A stretch of DNA of 64,000 bases from CAZDDI01 sp964504195 (lineage in GTDB: Bacteria; Chloroflexota; Anaerolineae; B4-G1; SLSP01): NCBI GenBank assembly GCA_964504195.1, contig CAZDDI010000013.1:1-64000 (forward strand). Direction: 5' to 3'. The notes below the pieces were generated by a model, which had not been told where the DNA came from, searched no databases, and was given only the letters and a program-made list of their open reading frames with translations. The position numbers and the translations under genes were made by a program. Numbering within the stretch: the stretch's first letter is position 1; each line of letters starts with the position of its first letter. This document shows, one piece after another, positions 40,256-48,987 of the stretch.

Positions 40256-40356
40256 GCCCCCCACTCTGCAATACTGGTCGCATTCCATCCGATTGGTGCT
40301 GTGGCCGATCCCCTAACCCGCTCCCAAGCTCTCCCCTTGCGAAGACTGCATTGCAC

Positions 40357-40385
40357 TTGGCATCCTTTCAGGATGCGAGTACAAT
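40357..40385 (+). promoter_or_regulatory. Promoter of the histidine kinase with palindrome in the spacer
   Basis: TTGGCA (40357-40362), 17-base spacer, TACAAT (40380-40385). GCATCC-TTTCA-GGATGC (40360-40376) is a perfect inverted repeat lying between the two boxes, as expected of an operator. Confidence 0.55.
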
Positions 40386-40419
40386 GAGAGTACACACATC
40401 ACTACACGAGGGAGCTGTT

Positions 40420-41604
40420 ATGAGCGATGAATCTGCCCTTAAACGAATTGCCATTCTGGAACAGCTGTTAGCGATCAGCCGCAAGCTCAACTCTACATTG
40501 GAGATGCGCCCACTGCTGCTGCAAATCGTTGAGGCGGCCCGCGATCTCACCGGGGCCGACGGCGCTTCGATTTTGCTTGTCGAAGCCGGCAAGAGCTCGC
40601 TGCGCTTTGCCGCTTCCAGCGGCCCTCAATCCAGCCAGCTAGAGAGCGCTGAAGTACCGCGAGAAAGTCTCGCTGGCTGGGTAGTAGAAACCCGCCAGGA
40701 AGCCATCGTTGAAGATGCCACCACCGACCCACGCATGTATGTCATGCAAGACATCAGTTACACCCGCTCGATTGTGGCCGTGCCGATGGTCTTTGGTGAA
40801 GAGGTCATCGGGGTACTGGAAGCGGTCACACTTGAAGCCCATCACGCCTTCACCACAAATGATGTCGAAGCCCTACAAACCATGGCCAGCGTGGCCGCCG
40901 TCGCCGTGAAGAACGCGCAACTATTCCAGCAGACAGACTGGATTGCGCTAGTCGTCCACGAGATCCGCACCCCGCTCACCGCCATCATGTCCTATGCTGA
41001 CCTATTGCTACGGCCCGAACTCAATCCGACCCAACGTGAAAATTTTTTGGGCATTATCCGCCAGGAAGCCGACCGCCTAGGAACGCTGGTGAGCCAATTC
41101 CTCGACCTGGCCCGCCTGGAATCCGGACGCGTGTCGCTGGCGCAGGAGAGCTTCGATTTGGCAACCATCGTTAATCTCTCCAGCAACGTCATCGCGCCGC
41201 TGGTGAAGGAACATGCAGCCACCCTCAGTATTGAGCTCGCCGAGAACCTCCTCCCCGCCTGGGGCGACTCGCAGCGCATCCACCAGGTCTTGCTCAACCT
41301 CATCTCCAACGCACTCAAGTATTCGGATCAGGGCGCGCAGGTGACGCTTACGGCACAGCGGCACGCCGAGGGCCTGCTGATGGGCGTGCATGACAACGGG
41401 CCAGGCATCCCCCCCGAGCAGTTACCACGCCTCTTCCAAAAGTTCTCGCGCCTGCCGGGCAGCGAGCGCCGTGCGGTAGGCGCGGGACTAGGGCTGGTCA
41501 TCACCCGCCAGATTGTGGAGGGACACGGTGGGCACATCTGGGTAGAAAGCGAGCTCGGCCAGGGCAGTACCTTCTACTTCACCCTGCCCATCGCCAAAGA
41601 CTAG
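40420..41604 (+). CDS. Soluble GAF-domain sensor histidine kinase
   Basis: A 394-residue kinase without membrane segments. The GAF domain covers about 25-180 (LLQIVEAARDLTGADGASILLVE; RSIVAVPMVFGEEVIGVLEAV). The dimerisation/phosphoacceptor helix follows (VVHEIRTPLTAIMSYADLLL). The ATP-binding domain has an N box (QVLLNLISNALKYS), a G1 box (VHDNGPGIP) and G2 (GAGLGLVITRQIVEGHGG). It senses a cytosolic ligand or redox signal, unknown. ATG 40420 with GAGGGAG 5-8 bases upstream. Likely partner of the receiver protein upstream. Confidence 0.93.
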   Translation: MSDESALKRIAILEQLLAISRKLNSTLEMRPLLLQIVEAARDLTGADGASILLVEAGKSSLRFAASSGPQSSQLESAEVPRESLAGWVVETRQEAIVEDATTDPRMYVMQDISYTRSIVAVPMVFGEEVIGVLEAVTLEAHHAFTTNDVEALQTMASVAAVAVKNAQLFQQTDWIALVVHEIRTPLTAIMSYADLLLRPELNPTQRENFLGIIRQEADRLGTLVSQFLDLARLESGRVSLAQESFDLATIVNLSSNVIAPLVKEHAATLSIELAENLLPAWGDSQRIHQVLLNLISNALKYSDQGAQVTLTAQRHAEGLLMGVHDNGPGIPPEQLPRLFQKFSRLPGSERRAVGAGLGLVITRQIVEGHGGHIWVESELGQGSTFYFTLPIAKD

Positions 41605-41610
41605 CCTGCC

Positions 41611-41639
41611 TTACCCCAAACGCCAAATTGTGGTATACT
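41611..41639 (+). promoter_or_regulatory. Promoter of the FMN-riboswitch transcript
   Basis: TTACCC (41611-41616), 17-base spacer, TATACT (41634-41639) preceded by TGG (extended -10). Confidence 0.6.
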
Positions 41640-41686
41640 CAGCCGTATAGCGTGAAAAGACATAACATCACGTTTCAGAGATAACC

Positions 41687-41840
41687 ACTTCTTCGGGGCA
41701 GGGTGAAGCCTAAACAGGCCATTCCCGACCGGCGGTGAGAGGGGCACGTCCCCTCCAGCCCGCGAGTGCCGTGAGTTTGCTCACGACATTGACCCGGTGC
41801 GATTCCGGGGCCGACGGTACAGTCCGGATGAAAGAAGAAG
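41687..41840 (+). ncRNA. FMN riboswitch (RFN element)
   Basis: Conserved blocks of the RFN aptamer occur in order: CTTCGGGGCAGGGTGAA (41691-), TTCCCGACCGGCGGTGA, AGCCCGCGAG, GACCCGGTGCGATTCCGGGG, CCGACGGTACAGTCCGGATG and the closing GAAAGAAGAAG. The P1 stem pairs CTTCTTC at the 5' end with GAAGAAG at the 3' end. FMN binding is expected to favour the terminator at 41861-41885 and shut off the flavin transporter downstream. Confidence 0.96.
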
Positions 41841-41860
41841 CGTAACCTACGCTTTGGCTT

Positions 41861-41885
41861 GCCCCGAATCTTTCCGGGGCATTTT
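41861..41885 (+). terminator. Riboswitch expression-platform terminator
   Basis: GCCCCGAA / TTCCGGGGC stem (41861-41880) followed by ATTTTT. CGTAACCTACG (41841-41851) in front may take part in the alternative fold. Confidence 0.8.
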
Positions 41886-41912
41886 TGTTGCCCCATAACC
41901 AAAAAACAGCCG

Positions 41913-42719
41913 ATGCAAAAATCTAATAAACCGCCCCTACCGCTGGGACTACGCACGCCCCTGCTCTATTTGCTCTCGCTGGGCCTACTCCTGCTCACGT
42001 GGAGTGGGGCCAGCCTGCTCGTCTCAGGCACCGCGCGCCAATTCCTGTTCCCCACCCCCACCGCCGTCGCCATCAGGCTCGCGCGCATGATCAGCAACGG
42101 CACGCTAGCCTATCACGCGGGCGTCACACTTAGCGAGATGGGCCTGGGGCTGTTGATTGGGACCAGCGCCGCGTTACTGCTTGGCTACGCCGTGGCCCGC
42201 ATCCCCTGGGTCGGCCAACTGCTTGAACCGCTCATCGTGACCTCACAGGCTGTGCCGATTGTGGCGCTCGCGCCGCTGCTTACCGTCTGGTTTGGGCCAG
42301 GACTGGCCTCCAAAGTCTTCGTCTGCGCGCTTATCGTGTTCTTCCCCATCCTCGTCAACGTAGCGGAGGGCCTGCGCAGCATCGAGCCGCGCCAGCGCGA
42401 CCTGTTCCGCCTGCTGGAAGCCTCGCCGCTAGATGTGCTGCTCAAGCTGGAGATTCCCGCCGCGCTGCCGGCCCTGCTCACCGGGCTGCGCGTCGGCGGG
42501 ACACTCGCCGGCATGGGCGCGGTCGTCGGCGAATTTGTCGCCTCCAGCAAAGGGCTAGGCTACCTGGTGAAACAAGGGCAAAACCTTTACGATATGCCGC
42601 TCATGTTCGTTGCCATCATTGCCCTCAGCATGATTGCGCTGCTGGTGTACGGCTTCCTGAGCCTGCTCGAACGCCTCACACTCCGCTGGCGCATGGAAGA
42701 CACAACACTGATTCACTGA
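41913..42719 (+). CDS. ribX: ABC transporter permease, RibX-type (riboflavin)
   Basis: A 268-residue membrane protein with six hydrophobic segments and the permease EAA-type loop (VAEGLRSIEPRQRDLFRLLEASPLDVLLKLEIPAALPALLTG). It belongs to the SsuC/TauC/ThiX group. Placement directly behind an FMN riboswitch points to riboflavin or precursor uptake, as proposed for RibXY in Chloroflexota. The ATG at 41913 is just beyond the terminator; the SD is weak. An earlier in-frame ATG falls inside the terminator stem and is rejected. Confidence 0.85.
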   Translation: MQKSNKPPLPLGLRTPLLYLLSLGLLLLTWSGASLLVSGTARQFLFPTPTAVAIRLARMISNGTLAYHAGVTLSEMGLGLLIGTSAALLLGYAVARIPWVGQLLEPLIVTSQAVPIVALAPLLTVWFGPGLASKVFVCALIVFFPILVNVAEGLRSIEPRQRDLFRLLEASPLDVLLKLEIPAALPALLTGLRVGGTLAGMGAVVGEFVASSKGLGYLVKQGQNLYDMPLMFVAIIALSMIALLVYGFLSLLERLTLRWRMEDTTLIH

Positions 42720-42757
42720 TGGCTCTGAGACACTGATTCCACTGATTCGCTGATTTT
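42705..42757. repeat. Iterated CACTGATTC words at the ribX-ribY junction
   Basis: ACTGATTCACTGATGG, then CACTGATTCCACTGATTCGCTGATT. The word starts within the last codons of ribX and fills the 53-base gap to ribY. The same style of spacer, but with a word unique to this spot. Confidence 0.6.
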
Positions 42758-42772
42758 ACACGGAGGTTTACT

Positions 42773-43735
42773 ATGCGTATTCGAATGATGTTGTTGTTTG
42801 TGATGCTTCTCTCGCTGCTGGCGGGCTGCCGCGCGCCGCAACAAGAACTCCAGACCATCACCTTGCCGATGGGCTACGTTGCCAATGTCCAGTTCAGCCC
42901 GGTCTATGTGGCGATGGAGCGCGGCTACTTCCGGGAGGCCGGCTTTGATGTGACCCTGGATTACCGTTGGGAAACCGACGGTATCCAGCTGGTAGCTGCC
43001 GGAACGCTCCCCTTCACCATCGCCAGTGGCGATCAGATCATCCAGGCGCGCAGCCGGAACTTACCCGTCGTGGCCGTCGCCTCGTGGTTCCGCCGCTTCC
43101 CGGTAGGCATCATCGCGCTGCCGGAGCATCCACTCAACACACCCGCCGACCTGCGCGGGCTGCGCATCGGCACACCCGTCACCTTCGGTGCATCCTACAT
43201 TGGCCTGCGCGCCCTGCTCAAGGCCGGTGGCCTCACCGAAAACGACGTGGACATTCAAGAGATCGGCTATGCCCAGCTTGCGGCGCTCACCTCCGGCACG
43301 GTGGATGCGGTGGTGGTCTACGCCAACAACGAGCCGGTGGTGCTCACCCAGCGCGGCATCGCCCACGAGACCTTATTCGTCAAGGACTACGCCAACATGG
43401 TCTCCAACGCCGTCGTCACCAGCGATGTTATGCTGCGCGACAACCCGGAGCAAGTGCAAGCCTTCGTCAACGCCTTCCTGCGCGGGCTGGCCGATGTGCT
43501 GGCTGACCCCGACGCGGCCTTCGAGATCAGCTACAAATATGTGGAGGGACTGGAAGAGAACGCCGAAGCCCAGCGCGCGGTACTGGAAGCCACACTTGAG
43601 TTCTGGCGCGCGGAGCAGCTCGGCAGCTTCGACCCGCAGGCATGGGCCGAAGCCCAACAAGTCATGCTCGAAGCTGGCTTGATCGAGGAGGTAGTGCCAG
43701 TGGAAAGCCTCTTCACCAACCAATTTATACCGTGA
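42773..43735 (+). CDS. ribY: Substrate-binding lipoprotein, RibY-type (riboflavin)
   Basis: A 320-residue lipoprotein of the NMT1/THI5-like binding-protein family. The signal peptide ends LLSLLAGC (lipobox). Family features are MGYVANVQFSPVYVAMERGYFREAGFDV, LRGLRIGTPVTFGASYIGLRALL and NPEQVQAFVNAFLRGL. In this context the ligand is probably riboflavin or a relative. SD GGAGG. It overlaps the ATPase gene by GTGA. Confidence 0.85.
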   Translation: MRIRMMLLFVMLLSLLAGCRAPQQELQTITLPMGYVANVQFSPVYVAMERGYFREAGFDVTLDYRWETDGIQLVAAGTLPFTIASGDQIIQARSRNLPVVAVASWFRRFPVGIIALPEHPLNTPADLRGLRIGTPVTFGASYIGLRALLKAGGLTENDVDIQEIGYAQLAALTSGTVDAVVVYANNEPVVLTQRGIAHETLFVKDYANMVSNAVVTSDVMLRDNPEQVQAFVNAFLRGLADVLADPDAAFEISYKYVEGLEENAEAQRAVLEATLEFWRAEQLGSFDPQAWAEAQQVMLEAGLIEEVVPVESLFTNQFIP

Positions 43736-44526
43736 GCGCCGCTTTTCTCGATATTCGAGACCTTTACACCAGCTTTAGCGGCACACAGGGCGATCTGGAC
43801 GCGCTAGAGGGCTGCTCGCTGCAACTCACGCGGGGGGAATTTGTCTGTCTGATTGGGCCTTCGGGGTGCGGCAAATCCACGCTATTGCGGATTGTCGCGG
43901 GGCTATTGACACCTACAGCGGGGGAAGTCTGGCTGGAAGGCGCGGCACTGAGCGCACCAGGGCGGCGCGTGGGACTGGTGTTCCAGCAGCCCACCCTGCT
44001 GCCCTGGCGCACCGTCTACGGCAACATCGCGCTCCCGCTGGAGCTGGCCGGGCAGCCCACAGCCGCCATCCAGCAGGCGACGCGCGATCTGATTGCAATG
44101 GTGGGACTGATTGGCTTCGAGGAGAACTACCCCCGGCAACTGTCCGGCGGCATGGCCCAGCGCGCCGCCATTGCGCGCGCGCTGGCGCAGAATCCAGAAA
44201 TCCTGTTGCTGGATGAGCCGTTTGCCTCACTGGATGCGCTCACGCGCGAGCGGATGGCCGTGGAACTGCTGCGTATCTGGCAGCAATTCCAGCGCACCGT
44301 GCTGATGGTGACACACAACGTCGAGGAGGCCGTACTACTGGCCGACCGGGTGATGGTGATGAGCGCACGCCCAGGGCGCGTGGTAGACATCGTCCCGGTG
44401 AACCTGCCGCGCCCGCGTGCACCTTCGCTACTCACTGCCCCAGAGCTCCAAACCATCGCGCGCCGGCTCCGGCAAAGCCTCTGCCTCGCCGACGCCGACG
44501 CGCTACAATGTGAGATCCACGCATAA
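43732..44526 (+). CDS. ABC transporter ATP-binding protein of the flavin transporter
   Basis: A 264-residue ATPase: Walker A GPSGCGKST, Q-loop VFQQPTLLPWRT, signature LSGGMAQRAAIARAL, Walker B ILLLDEPFASLD, switch His in MVTHNVEEAVLLADRV. The GTG at 43732 is chosen for the GTGA overlap with ribY and the loss of homology upstream of it. Completes a permease/binding-protein/ATPase operon under one FMN riboswitch. Confidence 0.93.
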   Translation: MSAAFLDIRDLYTSFSGTQGDLDALEGCSLQLTRGEFVCLIGPSGCGKSTLLRIVAGLLTPTAGEVWLEGAALSAPGRRVGLVFQQPTLLPWRTVYGNIALPLELAGQPTAAIQQATRDLIAMVGLIGFEENYPRQLSGGMAQRAAIARALAQNPEILLLDEPFASLDALTRERMAVELLRIWQQFQRTVLMVTHNVEEAVLLADRVMVMSARPGRVVDIVPVNLPRPRAPSLLTAPELQTIARRLRQSLCLADADALQCEIHA

Positions 44527-44529
44527 CAA

Positions 44530-44560
44530 GACCTGGCAGGTTTATAAAATCTGCCAGGTC
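44530..44560. terminator. CCTGGCAGGTT-family palindrome after the transporter operon
   Basis: GACCTGGCAG (44530-44539) pairs with CTGCCAGGTC (44551-44560), 11-base loop. It lies between convergent genes. Third copy of the family in the window. Confidence 0.65.
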
Positions 44561-44581
44561 ATCATAAGAATATGAAAGTTT

Positions 44582-45255
44582 CTACATACAAGCAGTTGTT
44601 TTTTTGAACCAATTTTCTCCCAAGCGGCAGGCCTGATCAGTAAAAAAAGCCTTGACTTCTTGCCAGGTGGCCGGTTGCAAAAGTACTGGATCAGGCTGAT
44701 AATCAGCAATGTCAAAATCTACCAATGCAGTCAACACGCGCATTTGAAAGCCCCGCGAATACGGGTATTTTTTCTCGCTAAGAGCAAACAGCTCGCTCAA
44801 CCCCACTTGTGATACGATAAAGTAAAGATCGTAAAAATCTTTGCGTGACCCACGCCCAGCGACTGCGTCCAATTTCATCAAACCAATGTCTAGTAATCCT
44901 GCGATTTGAAGCCCTTCAACAACTACGGTAGGCTCAACAAGCGTATAAATGTAACTAAAGAAGCTTATCGGTAAGTCATCTGCTTTCAAGACCAGACCCA
45001 GAGAAGAATTCTGAACAAAGTAATACGATGGCCTTTTTCCAACTCAGCGATGATGCTTTGGCGCAAAGCATCATCCAAAGTCTCAAGTGGCGCAAACAGA
45101 TCCAAATCTTGAGAGATACGATGTCCCATACGCAGAGCCAGCGCCGTTCCACCAGCCAAATAGAAATTCTGTATTTGTGGTAAACGTGCTACTACGCCCC
45201 ACAACGCGCGTGTGTGTGATGGAACTACCTGCCAATGAGGTGTCAGTGCGGCCAT
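44582..45255 (-). pseudogene. AbiEii/type IV toxin-like nucleotidyltransferase, frameshifted
   Basis: Two consecutive reading frames (45255-44986 and 44989-44582) together make one AbiEii-like protein of about 224 residues. The first frame gives FYLAGGTALALRMGHRISQDLDLF (nucleotidyltransferase GGT...DxD motif). The second gives IGLMKLDAVAGRGSRKDFYDLYFI (the conserved K-DAxxxR-KDfyDl motif). Adding one T to the run at 45018-45020 joins them as ...RIT-FVQNSSLGLVLKADDLP. Either a real inactivating deletion or a sequencing error. In AbiE systems this protein is the toxin, paired with the gene just upstream. Confidence 0.8.
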
Positions 45256-45524
45256 ACACGACTCCCGGTGGTAGCCTCATCTAAGTCGAAGAAAAATTGC
45301 CAATACTTGAAGCGGCGTTGCGGCAGACAACGCCAACCAGCCTGCTGCACCCAAGCCGCTAAACGCTCTCTTGTATAACGCGCAAACAGCCAGCGTAATT
45401 CCGGCACATCCCCCCAGGCCAACGCTCGCTCGATTACAATAAACGCATCACGTTCTGGATCGAGATTCTCGAAAACATACTCCTGAAAGTAAGGCTTCAA
45501 TGTAACTGGGATGGATTCTGGCAT
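45243..45524 (-). CDS. DUF6922-like partner of the AbiEii-type toxin
   Basis: A 93-residue protein: VTLKPYFQEYVFENLDPERDAFIVIERALAWGDVPELRWLFARYTRERLAAWV and a final FKYWQFFFDLDE resemble the small proteins (DUF6922) often found beside AbiEii nucleotidyltransferases, where they are presumed antitoxins. SD GGAGG before the ATG. It overlaps the toxin frame by 13 bases. 18 bases after the GH36 gene stop, so it may be co-transcribed with it. Confidence 0.65.
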   Translation of the reverse strand: MPESIPVTLKPYFQEYVFENLDPERDAFIVIERALAWGDVPELRWLFARYTRERLAAWVQQAGWRCLPQRRFKYWQFFFDLDEATTGSRVWPH

Positions 45525-45542
45525 CTTGCCTCCTGCGATTAG

Positions 45543-47885
45543 CTACCCGCCCGCAAACTGCGCCCGCAGCACGCCCCGCCGCTTCAATGTGCAGGTTATC
45601 GCCCAGATACCTGGGGCAATGGCGCGCACGGCCTCCGGCGGCAACAGCACATCATCCAACCAGACCCCTGTGGGCCGCGCGGGTAAGGCCAACCAGACCT
45701 CTCCCTGCGCCACCCGCCCAATCTCTAACGCAAGCGAGACTACATCAGCTGTCACCTTCCAGTCTGTAACCTCGCCGCCCTGCGAAATGTGAAATGTCGT
45801 AGCGACCAGATGCGGCCCTGGCTCGATGGGACGAATGCTAAGCAGCACGCCGCCGTGTGCGGGCAGGTTGAACGTGGGAATCGGCGCTCCCAGTGGTAGC
45901 TCGTAATAGCGCCGCGCCCAAAAATCTACAACATGATAGGCTCGCGCAAAGCTCAAATCGGGCAGGTCACGGGGCAGCGCACGCGCCGCCGACTGCTCCT
46001 GCCAATTGAACAGCCCCACCAGCCGCCAACGCCCCCACGCGCGCGCCATGGGCACAGTGACCACCTCCGGCAATGGCCGCTGGAAGAGCTCCAACGTATC
46101 CATACCATCCGTGAACGATGGTAGCAACGCCTCGGCAATGCGCCGACGCTCCGGTGATAGCTGCGGCAGCGCATCAGAAAGAGCCACCACCCCGCCGTTC
46201 AATCCAATGAGCGTGGCCTGCGCCAGCACTTCGGCCTCAGTCAACGCCGTATCCGTATCGCGCATCAACAACGTATCGGGATCGTTAATCCACCAGCGCC
46301 CGTGCATCCACGCGCGGGTCAGTGTATTCTGCAAACTATTGCGCAATCCAGGAGCGGTCAACTCCCCACGCACCGGCCAGACCAGCCCTCGGAAATTCGG
46401 CAGCCAATGCGGGCCGGTATCCGCCCCGATGCGCATCGCATCCACCAGGCCCAGCGACGGCCCTAGCGGCGCACCGCAACCCAACAGATACGTTTCCGCG
46501 CCGGCTGCCTCACGGATAATATCCAATCCATGCCGATAAGCCTGGGCACGGGTGAAGCGCGGATTGTGGTGAACGCCTGGCAACGCACCGGCGTAAAGAT
46601 AATCCAGTTTGAGATAGCGGTACCCCCACGTCTCCACCGCCGTCTGCGTGAGCGCGCGCAAGTGTTCCTCTACGCCAGGATGGGTGAGATCGAGCGCCTG
46701 CGCCAGGAATGTACCTGCCAGGCCCGCGCTCACGGGGCGGCCCCGGTGGTTGCGCAAGATCCAGTCAGGATGCTCGCGCGCCACCTGCGAGCGCGGGTGA
46801 ACAGTGAACGGCGCGAGCCACAGGCCCGGCGTAAAGCCGGAACCACTGATGCGCGCGGCCAACCAATCAAGTGCGTGCGGAAAACGAGCATTGCGCTCGG
46901 TCCAATCGCCCCACACGGCCTCGAAACCTTGATCCAGCTGAATGACTTCCAACGGCAAAGAATCGGAGAGCAACGCAGCAGAGGCCAGGTTTTCGATGAC
47001 AGCAGATTCGCTTACCTTATCACCGTACATATACCACGAGCACCAGCCCGGCGGGGCCGGGCGAGGCGTAGGCAACGCCATCTGCCGCGTTACAGTATAG
47101 ACATACTGCGCCAGTGGGTCCGGAAGTGGCAACGGGACCCACTCCAAATAGAACCATTCGGAATAGCACGCATCGCCCGGCTCCAGGGGAATATCATCCG
47201 TCTGCGATTGCAAAAGCAAACTGAGTCGCCCCGGGCGCAAATCAGCGCGGAGCTGCACGAACTGCTCAGCCAGCGATGCCCCCCCGGCTACCAACGCCTC
47301 GCGTGCAGTGATGATAGCGCCCACAGTGTTGCTCCAAAAGCGACCAGGGCGTGTGTGCCAGGGCGTGCGCGCATTTTTGGCGAACGGGCCAACAAAGGGG
47401 ATTAACCAGGGCGCGGGGCGATAGCCCTTACTCTCGGCAGGCATAAAACCCGCTGGCGACCAGGATTGCCACCCCGACCCGTAAAAACCGCTGGGCGTGT
47501 CCAACGGTCTAAGACCCTGCGGCACAGTACGGATATAGAGATGCTCCAGCGTAAGCGGGACCGCGCCGCTATTGGTGACTTTGAGACGCATCAAAACGAA
47601 AGGCCGAGCGGGATACAGCCGCACCTGCCAGGCCAAATCCACCTGCTGGCGCAGCTCAAAGTTGAGTACAATGGCCTCACCACTGCCGTGCGCGTCTTCC
47701 ACACGCACCGGCTCCTCACGCAGACGTTTGAAATCAGCGGTAGTAGGCCGGAACCGCTTACCCTCACGCCAGGCATCAAAACCGGCCTGCAAACCCAACG
47801 TGCGCCCAGGGCTTTCTAACCAGAGAACGCCCTGGGACGACTCCCAACGCACATCAAAGGAAGGACTTTCCAGGAGAATGGCCAT
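45543..47885 (-). CDS. GH36-family glycosidase (alpha-galactosidase-like)
   Basis: A 780-residue enzyme without signal peptide. N-terminal beta-sandwich (FYGSGWQSWSPAGF), a TIM barrel from about 280 (PPGWCSWYMYGDKV; VIQLDQGFEAVWGDW; TPGLWLAPFTVHPRS), the nucleophile Asp in YRYLKLDYLYAGA and the likely acid/base Asp in MRIGADTGPHW. C-terminal beta domain. These motifs match GH36/melibiase; substrate specificity is uncertain. The ATG at 47885 abuts the stop of the Rieske gene with no SD visible, suggesting coupled translation. Confidence 0.85.
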   Translation of the reverse strand: MAILLESPSFDVRWESSQGVLWLESPGRTLGLQAGFDAWREGKRFRPTTADFKRLREEPVRVEDAHGSGEAIVLNFELRQQVDLAWQVRLYPARPFVLMRLKVTNSGAVPLTLEHLYIRTVPQGLRPLDTPSGFYGSGWQSWSPAGFMPAESKGYRPAPWLIPFVGPFAKNARTPWHTRPGRFWSNTVGAIITAREALVAGGASLAEQFVQLRADLRPGRLSLLLQSQTDDIPLEPGDACYSEWFYLEWVPLPLPDPLAQYVYTVTRQMALPTPRPAPPGWCSWYMYGDKVSESAVIENLASAALLSDSLPLEVIQLDQGFEAVWGDWTERNARFPHALDWLAARISGSGFTPGLWLAPFTVHPRSQVAREHPDWILRNHRGRPVSAGLAGTFLAQALDLTHPGVEEHLRALTQTAVETWGYRYLKLDYLYAGALPGVHHNPRFTRAQAYRHGLDIIREAAGAETYLLGCGAPLGPSLGLVDAMRIGADTGPHWLPNFRGLVWPVRGELTAPGLRNSLQNTLTRAWMHGRWWINDPDTLLMRDTDTALTEAEVLAQATLIGLNGGVVALSDALPQLSPERRRIAEALLPSFTDGMDTLELFQRPLPEVVTVPMARAWGRWRLVGLFNWQEQSAARALPRDLPDLSFARAYHVVDFWARRYYELPLGAPIPTFNLPAHGGVLLSIRPIEPGPHLVATTFHISQGGEVTDWKVTADVVSLALEIGRVAQGEVWLALPARPTGVWLDDVLLPPEAVRAIAPGIWAITCTLKRRGVLRAQFAGG

Positions 47886-48875
47886 CTACACCGTAAGCGC
47901 AGGAAGCGCCTGCTCCATCAAAGTTTGCCGACGGCGGCGATATTCCACAATCGGGCGGTCACCCTGGATGAGGGCCTCATCCCCACGTAACGCGCTCAGC
48001 TTAGGCTGCTGCGTGTTGACGATCCGCCGATCTTGATGGGCTACATAGACATTGAACGGCATCGCCAGCGCATTGACCAACTCCCGCAACACCGCAACGC
48101 GCATGAAGCGCTGATAGAAGCGCAAATATAGCAGCGTGTGGGCCTCATCCACTGGCACAAACGCTGCCAAGACACGCACATCATCGCTAATGTAGTTTTG
48201 CCACAAGTTGGGGAACTGAAATTCCAGATGAAACGTAGGGTACGGTTCGGCAATCTCGTCCGGTTTGCACGGTGGCTGACCGCGATCCACATCATTGAAG
48301 ACATACACCCGGAAGGCATCTTCGCCCTGCCACTTAACCACTGGGCCGTTGACCAAAGCACGATTGCCCCGCCCGATGGTATTGTAATGCACGAACGGCA
48401 GATGCACCACATCCAGCTGATTCTCGATCACGCGAGAGTAGTGCGTATCCCAGGGATCGCGCGCAGAGCCATAGGTGAAATCGGGTGTGATGTCCTCGAA
48501 AAAGCGCGGCGGCGTCAAAACGGCAGACGGCGCATCGCCCCACCAAATCCAGATGAAACCGTGCGCCTCATAGGTGGGATAGTGATGCACCTTGAAGCGC
48601 TCCGGGATGGGCGCAACTTTGCCGTTGGCGGGAATCAGCGTGCAACGTCCGGACATATCGTAGCGGAAGCCGTGAAAGGGGCATTGCAGCGCGCCCTCCG
48701 CCACCACGCCCTTGCTAAGCGCCGCGCCACGATGGGCGCACAGATCGCGCAGGCAGCTCACCTTGCCCGCCGCATCGCGCCAGAAGACCAGCTTCTCACC
48801 CATGCGCGTCACGCCTACAGGATTGGTTTTCACTTGAGCAGAATCTAAGACAACGTACCACTGATTAGAGATCAC
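47886..48875 (-). CDS. Rieske 2Fe-2S ring-hydroxylating oxygenase, alpha-subunit type
   Basis: A 329-residue oxygenase. The Rieske cluster is CAHRGAALSKG...CPFHGFRYD (C-x-H, C-x2-H). The mononuclear iron site lies in ENQLDVVHLPFVHYNT (His-x4-His) with a later carboxylate expected. It resembles the single-component-like class (for example carnitine, vanillate or pheophorbide oxygenases). GTG start at 48875 with AAGAGG upstream. Directly linked to the GH36 gene; no reductase gene is nearby. It requires O2, so the host is at least micro-aerobic. Confidence 0.87.
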   Translation of the reverse strand: MISNQWYVVLDSAQVKTNPVGVTRMGEKLVFWRDAAGKVSCLRDLCAHRGAALSKGVVAEGALQCPFHGFRYDMSGRCTLIPANGKVAPIPERFKVHHYPTYEAHGFIWIWWGDAPSAVLTPPRFFEDITPDFTYGSARDPWDTHYSRVIENQLDVVHLPFVHYNTIGRGNRALVNGPVVKWQGEDAFRVYVFNDVDRGQPPCKPDEIAEPYPTFHLEFQFPNLWQNYISDDVRVLAAFVPVDEAHTLLYLRFYQRFMRVAVLRELVNALAMPFNVYVAHQDRRIVNTQQPKLSALRGDEALIQGDRPIVEYRRRRQTLMEQALPALTV

Positions 48876-48911
48876 GGTTATGCCTCTTACGATGTATGTT
48901 TTTTAAGAGTG

Positions 48912-48972
48912 AGATTTCACCACAGAGAACACGGAGAGTTTTTTTGATTTTTTCTCCGTGTTCTTCGTGGTA
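48912..48972. terminator. Long hairpin between the FTR operon and the Rieske gene
   Basis: ACCAC...GAACACGGAGA (from 48915) pairs with TCTCCGTGTTC...GTGGT (to 48971), with a T-rich loop. Terminator of the minus-strand FTR operon would lie here; it also precedes the Rieske gene. Confidence 0.55.
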
Positions 48973-48987
48973 AAAATAGGTCTGATG

